From assembly GCA_020059985.1 (NCBI GenBank), contig JAGVCI010000055.1, positions 1 to 11,808 on the forward strand: a DNA stretch of 11,808 bases, given 5' to 3'. Source of the DNA: Candidatus Peribacterales bacterium. GTDB taxonomy: Bacteria > Patescibacteriota > Gracilibacteria > Peribacterales > Peribacteraceae. Both the position numbers and the translations under genes were made by a program. Positions within the stretch are counted from its first letter, which is position 1, and each line of letters begins with the position of its first letter. Below are positions 1 to 7,300 of the stretch, piece after piece. Below the pieces are notes generated by a model that was not told the DNA's origin, made no database searches, and saw nothing but the letters and a program-made list of their open reading frames with translations.

Positions 1-924
1 CCCCGCACGCTCAGGACCCGCCAGGGGGAACAGACGAATACTGTCTTCGGCGTCACGTCGATGCTGCTCAATATTCTGAAGGCGGAGGAGCCAGATGCCT
101 TGGTGTTCTGTTTTGACGCGGGCGAAGAGACGTTTCGTCACCAGGAAAACGAGACATATAAGGAGGGGCGCGCTGATACGCCCGATGATTTCTACACGCA
201 GATCCCACGGATCATCGAGCTCATCGATGCGTTCGGATTTCGCCACATTTCTGATACTCGCTACGAAGCCGATGACTTTCTCTGCAGTTACGCGCGGGAA
301 GGGGAGCGGGCGAAGATGAAAGTCTCCATCGTCACCGGTGACCGTGACCTCTACCAACTCGCGGGCGACAGCATTGCCATCATTCTTCCGCACAAGGGCA
401 TGAACGAACCGGAGTACCTGGATGCCGCAGGGGTCGAGCGCAAGCTGGGGGTGCGACCGGACCAAGTCGCCTCCTATAAAGGACTCTGCGGCGACAGTTC
501 CGATAACCTCCCCGGTGTGCGTGGTATCGGGCCGAAGACCGCAGTCGACCTCCTCAAGAAATATGACACACTCAAGGGTGTCTACGAGCACCTCGATGAG
601 ATCCGACCGAGCGTAAAAGAGAAACTTGAGCGCGACCGTGAGCAGGCATTCTTCTGTGAGCGCATGGCCGTCCTCGTCTGTGACATCGATCTTCCGATCG
701 CGCTAAAGGACCTCACCCTCGCCAATGTCCCCACCGGAAACATCGTCGAATTCTTCAGTGAAATGGAGTTCAATTTGCTCACCAAGCGTCTCCAAACGCT
801 TGTCGCAACAGAGTATGGACGTGCACGCTTCGCACAAACGGCGGTCATTCCTGCACTCGCCACGAAAAGTGCACCAGTGCGAGAGAGTGAAGGACAACTC
901 GCGCTCTTCGATGAAGATGCATGA
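1..924 (+). CDS. 5'-3' exonuclease (PolI N-terminal type, stand-alone), 5' end outside window
   Basis: The frame is open from the first base, so the gene starts upstream; the first 20 codons before the Met at 61 read like the start of the PolI 5'-nuclease domain (TNTVFGVTSMLL). Counting from that Met, I see the PIN-nuclease acidic motifs FDAGEETFR (18-26), YEADDFL (68-74) and VTGDRDLYQL (91-100), then the helix-3-turn-helix DNA-binding motif GDSSDNLPGVRGIGPKTA (144-161). This family removes 5' flaps and RNA primers during replication and repair, using metal ions held by the acidic residues. No polymerase domain follows: after about residue 255 there is a short, probably disordered linker ending in QLALF, which matches the bacterial beta-clamp-binding pentapeptide. 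Probably about 20-30 residues are missing at the N-terminus. The gene ends in TGA, 285 bases before ftsA. Identification of the nuclease is secure; stand-alone status is clear from the stop codon. Confidence 0.93.
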   Translation, partial: PRTLRTRQGEQTNTVFGVTSMLLNILKAEEPDALVFCFDAGEETFRHQENETYKEGRADTPDDFYTQIPRIIELIDAFGFRHISDTRYEADDFLCSYAREGERAKMKVSIVTGDRDLYQLAGDSIAIILPHKGMNEPEYLDAAGVERKLGVRPDQVASYKGLCGDSSDNLPGVRGIGPKTAVDLLKKYDTLKGVYEHLDEIRPSVKEKLERDREQAFFCERMAVLVCDIDLPIALKDLTLANVPTGNIVEFFSEMEFNLLTKRLQTLVATEYGRARFAQTAVIPALATKSAPVRESEGQLALFDEDA

Positions 925-1209
925 AGAAATAGAAGAGAAATTTTCTCTCTCTGTGATCATTTTTTGATTTTTGCTTGAGCATAATTCGTACTCAGTCGAT
1001 TTTTGGTGAAAATACTCCGGAGCAGTTAGTGTTCGTTATCCCTTGTGTAAGCCAAAATATCAGAACACAAAAAATGTTCATAAAATGCCTTCATGAATAC
1101 CAATCGTACTCAACGCATCTTGCGCAGAGTTTTGCTCACTCCGTAGACTTCGAGACGTTTCCTCGCGACTCACCAACTCTTGAGTGCGAGCCCCTTCCCG
1201 TTTCCCACT
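925..1209. other. Non-coding gap between exonuclease gene and ftsA
   Basis: No convincing gene lies here. A weak 5-bp hairpin (AGAGA/TCTCT, 934-948) is followed about 12 bases later by a run of six T (960-965), which could be a poor terminator for the exonuclease gene. The DNA is visibly more AT-rich than the flanking genes. I looked for a sigma70-type promoter for ftsA: CATAAT (980-985) resembles a -10 box but has no matching -35, so I do not call it. A small open frame from 975 runs into ftsA in another frame and looks non-genic. Confidence 0.6.
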
Positions 1210-2442
1210 ATGCCCAAAGAACGTGTCGTCGCGAGCCTCGATATTGGAAGCTCGAAAATTCGTACCGTCGTAGCCGTTGTCGAAGGATCGGATGAGTCCG
1301 ATGTTCCCAACGTCATCGGCGTCGGTCTCTCGCCGTCACTCGGAATGCGCAAGGGCCATGTCATCGACGTAGAGGAACTCATCCACAACATCATCTCCTC
1401 ATTAGAAGATGCCGAGCGCATGGCGGGTGTTCCGGTGAACCACGTGTTCGTCGGACTCTCGGGTGCACACATCGAAGCGTTCGACAGCCGCGGCGTGATC
1501 GCCATCTCGGGTACCGAGATCACGGTGGAAGATGTCGCGCGCGTTCTCGAGGCAGCGCAGGCCGTGAGCATCCCGGCGAACCGCAGAATTTTGCACATCG
1601 AACCCAAGGCCTACTCGGTCGACGAGCAGCGTGGGATCAAGAACCCCGTCGGCATGACGGGTATCCGTCTCGAGGTCGAGGCGCACATCATCACGGGTCA
1701 CATCCAGCACGTGAAGAACATCGAGAAGTGCGTGGACCAGGCGGGCATCGACGTCGACGATCTCGTTCCCTCCACTATAGCGTCGTCGGAGGCGGTCCTC
1801 ACAAAGCGCCAGAAAGAGCTCGGCGTGGTGGTGATCGATGTCGGCGCAGGATCCACGAGCGTCGCCGTCTTCGAGGAGGGGACTATCCTCCACTCGGTGT
1901 CGCTGCCGGTCGGTGGTGAGAGCGTGACCAATGACATCGCGATAGGGCTCCGCACCTCCATTGATACGGCGGAGAAGATCAAGATCGAGTTCGGTTCTGT
2001 TCTCCCGCAGGAGATCGCCGAGCGCGAGATGATCGACCTCTCCTCCGTGAGCAAGGTCGATACACAGAACGTGAGCAAGCGTTACATGGCCGAGATCATG
2101 CAGGCGCGGTACTTCGAGATCTTCTCGCTCGTGAACGAAGAATTGAAGCGCATCGGTCGCAGCGGCATGCTCCCCGCAGGCGCACTCCTTACTGGTGCCG
2201 CGGTGAAAGCTCCTGGTGTACTTGACCTCGCACGCGATGTTCTCGGACTCCCCGTCCAAATGGGGTTCCCGGTCGACATCGGTGGTGTCGTCGAGAAGGT
2301 GGACGACCCAGCGTACGCCACTGCACTCGGCACACTCGTCTGGGGTATCCGCGAGGGTGACCGCATGCCGCGTGTCGGCTCGGTCCAGTTCAAGCGCGCA
2401 GCAGCCCAAGTCTCCACGTGGTTCAAGAGTCTTCTCCCTTAA
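1210..2442 (+). CDS. ftsA: Cell division protein FtsA
   Basis: FtsA is the actin-like ATPase that tethers FtsZ filaments to the membrane and recruits later divisome proteins. Visible ATPase motifs are the phosphate-1 motif VASLDIGSSKIRTVVA near the N-terminus, the phosphate-2 motif VVVIDVGAGSTSVAVF about mid-protein, and the adenosine motif LLTGAAVKAPGV near the end. The stretch between the two phosphate motifs includes the region of the FtsA-specific SHS2 (1C) domain. The last residues, QVSTWFKSLLP, form the expected amphipathic membrane-targeting helix. I chose the ATG at 1210 (410 residues) because MPKERVVASLDIG begins just before the conserved domain. An in-frame TTG at 1180 would add ten proline-rich residues and cannot be excluded. 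Neither start has a Shine-Dalgarno site; the ATG is preceded by CCCCTTCCCGTTTCCCACT. ftsZ follows 33 bases after the stop, so the two are probably co-transcribed. Confidence 0.96.
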   Translation: MPKERVVASLDIGSSKIRTVVAVVEGSDESDVPNVIGVGLSPSLGMRKGHVIDVEELIHNIISSLEDAERMAGVPVNHVFVGLSGAHIEAFDSRGVIAISGTEITVEDVARVLEAAQAVSIPANRRILHIEPKAYSVDEQRGIKNPVGMTGIRLEVEAHIITGHIQHVKNIEKCVDQAGIDVDDLVPSTIASSEAVLTKRQKELGVVVIDVGAGSTSVAVFEEGTILHSVSLPVGGESVTNDIAIGLRTSIDTAEKIKIEFGSVLPQEIAEREMIDLSSVSKVDTQNVSKRYMAEIMQARYFEIFSLVNEELKRIGRSGMLPAGALLTGAAVKAPGVLDLARDVLGLPVQMGFPVDIGGVVEKVDDPAYATALGTLVWGIREGDRMPRVGSVQFKRAAAQVSTWFKSLLP

Positions 2443-2475
2443 TTTTTTCCTTCAGCATTTTTTCTCCCCTCTCCC

Positions 2476-3750
2476 ATGTCCGATACACTTCGTTCCCTCT
2501 TCAGCGGCAGCCGCGGCACCGGCAGTAGCGGTGGCACCACCGGTGACGGCACCGTGCGACCAGCCACGTCTCTGACGCAGGAAGTCCGCCCCGATGTTTC
2601 TCCCGGCGCCAACATCTTGGTGCTCGGTACCGGCGGAGGCGGCGCCAATGCCGTGAAGCGCATGGTGGATGGCAAAGTCCAGGGAGTGGAGTTTATTGCA
2701 GTGAATACCGATATTCAGGCCCTTTATCACAACCCTGCGTCCCGCAAAATTACGATCGGACGCGGGCTCACCAAAGGACTCGGGGCTGGTTCCAACCCGG
2801 ATATCGGCAAGAAGGCCGCAGAGGAGAGCAGCGAAGAGATCAAGTCTGCACTGGAGGGAGCGGACATGCTCTTCATCACCGCAGGACTCGGAGGCGGAAC
2901 GGGCACGGGAAGCATCAGCGTGATCGCCGAGATCGCTCGCAGTATGGGCATCCTCACGATTGCGGTCGTCACGCGACCGTTCAGCTTCGAGGGACTCAAG
3001 AGAAAGAAGCAGGCCGACGAGGCACTCGCGACGCTCAAAGGAAAGGTCGACACGTTGATCACGATTCCGAACGACAAAATCCTCTCGCTCATCGATAAGA
3101 CGACACCCCTTACCGAGGCCTTCCAGGTGGTCGACGAGGTGCTCCAGCACGCGATCGAAGGCATCTCCAACCTCATCACGGTGCATGGTCTCGTGAACGT
3201 GGACTTCGCCGACGTGAAAGCGATCATGTCCGACGCCGGTACGGCCCTCATGGGCATCGGCTACGGAACGGGCGACAGTCGCGCTGCAGAGGCCGCACGC
3301 GCTGCGGTCGATAGTCCGCTTCTCGAGCTCTCCATCGACGGTGCCAAGGGCGTGCTCTTCAACATCACGGGAGGAAACGACCTCTCGATGTTCGAAGTCG
3401 ACGAAGCCGCTCGTATCATCACGGAGGCCGCGGACCCGGAGGCGAACATCATCTTCGGTGCGGTGATCGACGAGAACTACACCGGACAGGTGAAGGTGAC
3501 GGTCGTCGCCACAGGTTTCGATGTCATCACCGACGAGCCACGCTTCGCATCCCCAGCTGCACGCGGGATGCCAGCGCCTGGAGTGCGCAAGATGGAGGAC
3601 AAGATGTCCAAGGAGTCCACAGGAGGACTTCGCCGCGATGACGCATCCGATGAGCGCCGCTCGATGTTCGAAGCACGCTCCACGCGTGTGGACCTCAACG
3701 AGGAAGAGCTCGAAGTGCCGGCCTTCATGCGCAAGCCGATCAGCAAATAA
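2476..3750 (+). CDS. ftsZ: Cell division protein FtsZ
   Basis: FtsZ is the tubulin-like GTPase that polymerises into the cytokinetic ring. The Rossmann core starts at NILVLGTGGGGANAV (46-60); the tubulin signature GGGTGTG is at 139-145; NDKILSL is at 199-205; the T7 loop NVDFADVKAI (241-250) supplies the catalytic acid for the next subunit. A variable linker (about 350-409) leads to the C-terminal peptide EVPAFMRK (413-420), the expected docking site for FtsA, consistent with the upstream neighbour. The protein has 424 residues. Its N-terminus is unusual: about 45 Gly/Ser/Thr-rich residues come before the core, where E. coli FtsZ has roughly a dozen. No other ATG lies between the chosen start and the core. 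There is no Shine-Dalgarno site; the ATG follows TTTTTTCTCCCCTCTCCC. A bidirectional terminator lies 23 bases past the stop. Confidence 0.98.
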   Translation: MSDTLRSLFSGSRGTGSSGGTTGDGTVRPATSLTQEVRPDVSPGANILVLGTGGGGANAVKRMVDGKVQGVEFIAVNTDIQALYHNPASRKITIGRGLTKGLGAGSNPDIGKKAAEESSEEIKSALEGADMLFITAGLGGGTGTGSISVIAEIARSMGILTIAVVTRPFSFEGLKRKKQADEALATLKGKVDTLITIPNDKILSLIDKTTPLTEAFQVVDEVLQHAIEGISNLITVHGLVNVDFADVKAIMSDAGTALMGIGYGTGDSRAAEAARAAVDSPLLELSIDGAKGVLFNITGGNDLSMFEVDEAARIITEAADPEANIIFGAVIDENYTGQVKVTVVATGFDVITDEPRFASPAARGMPAPGVRKMEDKMSKESTGGLRRDDASDERRSMFEARSTRVDLNEEELEVPAFMRKPISK

Positions 3751-3773
3751 CGCATTCATCTACCTGTCATAAG

Positions 3774-3805
3774 AAAAACCGATAGTCCCCTCACTGTCGG
3801 TTTTT
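3774..3805. terminator. Bidirectional intrinsic terminator between ftsZ and dut
   Basis: AAAAACCGATAGT (3774-3786) pairs with ACTGTCGGTTTTT (3793-3805) as a 13-bp stem containing one T-G wobble, with the 6-base loop CCCCTC. The T run on the plus strand ends ftsZ transcripts, and the A run becomes a T run on the minus strand, so the same hairpin can end the converging dut operon. Confidence 0.9.
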
Positions 3806-3810
3806 CGATA

Positions 3811-3890
3811 AGGATTTCGGGGACTTCGAGGAATTCGACGATAACGAGTATCGTCGAAATCTTTGATTACTTCGATTTCCTCGAAATCCT
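3811..3890. repeat. TTCGA-rich imperfect palindrome in the convergent intergenic region
   Basis: The core is a perfect 10-bp inverted repeat, TTCGACGATA (3834-3843) and TATCGTCGAA (3849-3858), with loop ACGAG. The outer ends also pair: AGGATTTCG (3811-3819) with CGAAATCCT (3882-3890). Between them lie several variants of TTTCGAGGA and TTCGACGA on both strands, giving a nested imperfect dyad of about 80 bases. It abuts the dut stop codon and the bidirectional terminator. It has no adjacent T run of its own. It may be a REP-like extragenic palindrome or a 3'-end-protecting stem in dut mRNA; which of these is not decidable from one copy. Confidence 0.7.
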
Positions 3891-4342
3891 CATGTATGTG
3901 TTCCCGTCGATCCAAACCCGCCGCGTGTCTCAGCTCCGTGTGAGTCCACTTCACTCCACTCCGCTTTCTCCACCTTCACGAAGAGTCCCTGTGCAATTCT
4001 CTCACCGCGCTCCACGGTCACCGGTTGATCGGTGATGTTTTTCACCTGCACGAAAATCTCGTCCTTCTCTCCGTGGTAATCCTCGTCGATGACACCGAAC
4101 GAGTGCGGGCAGATGAGACCTTTTTTTCTAGGGAGAGAAGACCGCGGCACAATCATGAGGGCGTAGCCCACGGGCACCTGCACGATGACATTCCCGGGGA
4201 CAAGTCCGATGGCACCCGGGGCAATGGTCGTGTTTTCGCGCGTCACCAAGTCAAAGCCGACCGCCCCCTTCGATTCGTATTTGGGGAGGGGGAGAGAGCT
4301 ATCAATTCGTTGGATCTGAACGCGCATGACGAAAGCATGCAC
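3890..4342 (-). CDS. dut: Deoxyuridine 5'-triphosphate nucleotidohydrolase (dUTPase)
   Basis: dUTPase hydrolyses dUTP to dUMP and pyrophosphate, keeping uracil out of DNA and supplying dUMP for thymidylate synthesis. All five motifs of the trimeric all-beta family are present in the 150-residue product: GAVGFDL (26-32), PRSSL (66-70), GVIDEDYHGE (83-92, with the catalytic Asp in VIDEDY), RIAQGLF (115-121) and the flexible C-terminal lid RGGFGSTG (140-147). The GTG start at 4342 is favoured by AGGAG six bases upstream. An ATG at 4327 (product MRVQIQRI...) would match a typical family N-terminus and remains possible. The gene begins 27 bases after the stop of the giant upstream gene, so it is probably the last gene of that operon, ending near the palindrome and bidirectional terminator. 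Confidence 0.96.
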   Translation of the reverse strand: MHAFVMRVQIQRIDSSLPLPKYESKGAVGFDLVTRENTTIAPGAIGLVPGNVIVQVPVGYALMIVPRSSLPRKKGLICPHSFGVIDEDYHGEKDEIFVQVKNITDQPVTVERGERIAQGLFVKVEKAEWSEVDSHGAETRGGFGSTGTHT

Positions 4343-4348
4343 GTGTGA

Positions 4349-4353
4349 CTCCT
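4349..4353 (-). promoter_or_regulatory. Shine-Dalgarno site of dut
   Basis: On the minus strand AGGAG is followed by six bases and then GTG at 4342. This is a standard ribosome-site spacing and supports the GTG over the ATG fifteen bases further in. It is one of only two good purine-rich sites found upstream of a start in this window. Confidence 0.6.
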
Positions 4354-4369
4354 GCTCTGCAACAGGACA

Positions 4370-7300
4370 TTACGCAGCTATTTTCCATTCGTTGATGATG
4401 TCCACACCTCTATCCACCGTGAATCCGTCATCTCCACTACTTCCGCCTTCATTGCGCAGTCTAACAGGGTCAGTGTCTTTTGCCGCGTAGACACGGAGCA
4501 CTTCCTTGAACGCTTTTTGTCCTTCTGGTGTGCGGATGACATCGAGGAAGATTTGGTAGAAGTCCGAGTAGAGGGCATACATGCCCATTGCATCCTTTTT
4601 GTTATTTCGCGAAAGACCATGCGTTGTTGAAATAAATTGTTTCACGGTGTAGGTCTTAAATTTCTTTTTTACATCTAAGGTCTTCTTTTTTCTATGTGTG
4701 ACTGGATCCACTTCCTCTGTTTCTACCTCCACTTGTTCGGTGCATGCGTCCATTTTGTCCTGAATCATTTTCTCCAATTTCACACCACTGACAGTGGTGT
4801 CCAACAGCGCCGCAAGAAGTCCAGTCATGCCCTTTCTATAGTCCATGGTCGTGCTTTTTCCATCGGATGATGGCGGGACCGTTTGAAATTGATTTTCCGT
4901 AAGCATGACACGTTCAGTGGGCTCAAATTTATCCGTCACGTTGCGCGTAACGATATTATCATAGTGGATGTATCCAATGAGTGTCTGTGACAGCATTTCA
5001 ACGTCACGTGCAGTCACCTTTTCGATTCCGTCTTCTTCTGCTTGCATAAGTGCACCGAAGACTTTGAATTTAGAGCTCCAACCGACGTAGGCATTTTTAG
5101 CGGCTTCCGGCGACAGCTTCATACGTGTTCCACTGATGACGCCCGTCATGTTGTTTACCGAGCTCACGTCCGCATTGGTGATGAAGAATGGAATATCTTC
5201 GTGATCGATGTTTTCAGCCCTAGCTCCGGAGAGAGCTTTGCTCAAACGCTCCTGAGCGCTCTTTTCTCGAGAAACTTCGTAGTGAATCCAGAGCGTGGTT
5301 TTGATTCCTGGTTTGAATCTTTTTTCAGGATCCGTCTCCGACTCTAGCAAGCGCTTAGCGAGTGCTTGGACCTCCGGGAGCGTGTTGTTTCGACCGTAGA
5401 AGTAATCGATGAACGGTAAGAGGTTTAGGTATTTACTCGCAAGCACACGGAGACGGTCGATGGACAGAAGTCCGCTCGCTACCCCTTGCACAAGGTAGAA
5501 AAGCTTTTGCTCCATGGTCATTTTTCCCTTTTCTATCGCGTAGGTAATCGTCTCTTCGTACAGATGCATTTTGACGTCGACGGGAAGCGGTCGATGAATA
5601 TTGTTGTCCTTGTCATGCCTCCAAAGAGTGTAAATGCGCAGTTGTTTTTCCAATTCACCAGCCATTCCACCTTTCACATTTGAGAGCTGATCGACTTTAG
5701 CCTCGAAATTCTTCTTTCCACTGTCGAATTTACTGTCGTTGTCGAGGCGCCATTGGTAGTAGAGCTCTTTATCTTTCCAGATCACGTCCACCATGCGACG
5801 CAGCCATGTGTCGCGGAGGAGGTCGTCCCGCTTACATGCTTCCACTGGCATCTGGTGGTAACCGGAAAGATGCATAAGAACGAGCCATGTCTTATCGTCA
5901 TTCCAGTTCATCTCTCCTCGACTGCAGAGCAGCGTAATAATTCCGCGGATCTGGTCCTTGTTGTGGCTTCCTTCGATCATTTCCAGCACAGACGTGCTGT
6001 CTTCGTTCTCCAGACCCTCTTTCCATTCGTTTGCGGCTTTCTGTTCCTCGCCTGAGTAGCGTCGTTCATGGTATTGGTTGATTTCCTGGAAATACTCACC
6101 GAACCACGGGACATTTTCTCCCTTTCGCAACGCCTTAGTCACAATCCCTCCGACATGCTGGAGAGCCCTGTCCTGTCGGCGTTTGTGGATGTGATGAATA
6201 TCTTCCATAATGTCTTTTCCGAGTTTGATGAGGTCGTTGATACTCACGAACGAGAGGTTGTCGAGTAGTCCCGGGGCGTCGCGCTCCTCGCCAGTAATGT
6301 CCAACCTTTTCGTATCAAATTCCTGAATTTCTTTTACCCGTTTTCCCACTTCCTGTTGCAGCAAAGAGGCCCTGCTTCTGAGCATTTTTTGGTTTGCAGC
6401 GGGGTTTGTGTTGTACTCCGTCAGGATATTTTCGTGCGCATGGCGGACAGCTTCGAAGTACGTTCGGTCTTGCTCTGCATCCGCAAAGAAATGCACATGT
6501 GGGTAGGCCTTTTGAAACTGAGAGATCTTGACAAGGTCTTTCTTTACCTGCTGCAGATCGTCTTTCACAGTGTCTTTCATCCACTCGTCCGATCCTGGAG
6601 TTCCCGGAGGAGTCCCTGGAGGAGAACCTGGGGGAGTGCCTGGGGTCGGGGGCGGTGTGATAAACCTGCGTTCCATCTCGAGAATATCTTCATCACTCAT
6701 GAGTTCTCCGATTGCCTCCTCAACAGTTTGTCTCTTCGACTTCTCCAAGTCCCTCAGCATCAAGAAGAGCGTGTGCTCCGTTTTCTTTTCCTGGCTACCG
6801 TCCGACGGTTTCGAACCATCCCAGCTGGTGTAGCTGACCATCAGCTCGTCTAAGAGCGCGTGCAGGTACATACGCTCCGCGATTCGTCTCGCCTCTGCTT
6901 GGGTTTTCCCTTTCTTCGTCGTTAAGACCTGGATGCGGGCGTCGACCGACGTGAGTCCCCAGTATGAGCCCATGGATTCCAAGAGTTGATTGAATGATCT
7001 TCCGGATGCATCTTTCTTCTTTTCCAATGCACTGTGCTGCTTCCAGAGAAGCATCGGGAAGACCTTCGATGTGCGTGTCAGCGTGTGGATGATCAAGTGT
7101 CCACGTTCATGATCAAGAATATCGTTGTAGTCTTTCGATCCCTTCACGAGTGACGATGCGAGGTGAATTTTTCCGTCGATAGGTTCGAACGAACCCCTGC
7201 GGCCAGTCTCTTGTTCCAGTTTGTCATCGATGACGATGCGACTGTTGAGATCCTGTAGTTCGGCCGCACAGCGCTCCAATCGAGCGATTTCTTCGAGAGA

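Noticed and set aside
684..700. CRISPR arrays or insertion sequences anywhere in the window
   Set aside because: No regularly spaced direct repeats, transposase genes or terminal inverted repeats were found on reading both strands; the coordinates given are only a placeholder within the window.
922..924. Possible reassignment of TGA to glycine, as in Gracilibacteria
   Set aside because: TGA ends the exonuclease, dut and the PH-like gene at the expected lengths, and no in-frame TGA occurs inside the conserved genes.
1063..1079. GAACA...TGTTC inverted repeat as an SOS or other operator
   Set aside because: The arms are only 5 bp and the 7-base spacer does not fit the Gram-positive SOS box spacing; there is no gene context to support it.
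975..1295. Open frame on the plus strand overlapping the start of ftsA
   Set aside because: It starts with TTG, has no ribosome site, overlaps ftsA in another frame by more than 80 bases, and its product has no coherent domain or composition.
1402..2409. Long minus-strand open frame opposite ftsA (335 codons)
   Set aside because: It is the antisense shadow of a certain ftsA gene in GC-rich DNA; the product is His/Asp/Arg-rich in the way expected from reversed codons.
2452..3759. Long minus-strand open frame opposite ftsZ (435 codons)
   Set aside because: It is antisense to the full ftsZ, with the same shadow composition and no recognisable motif.
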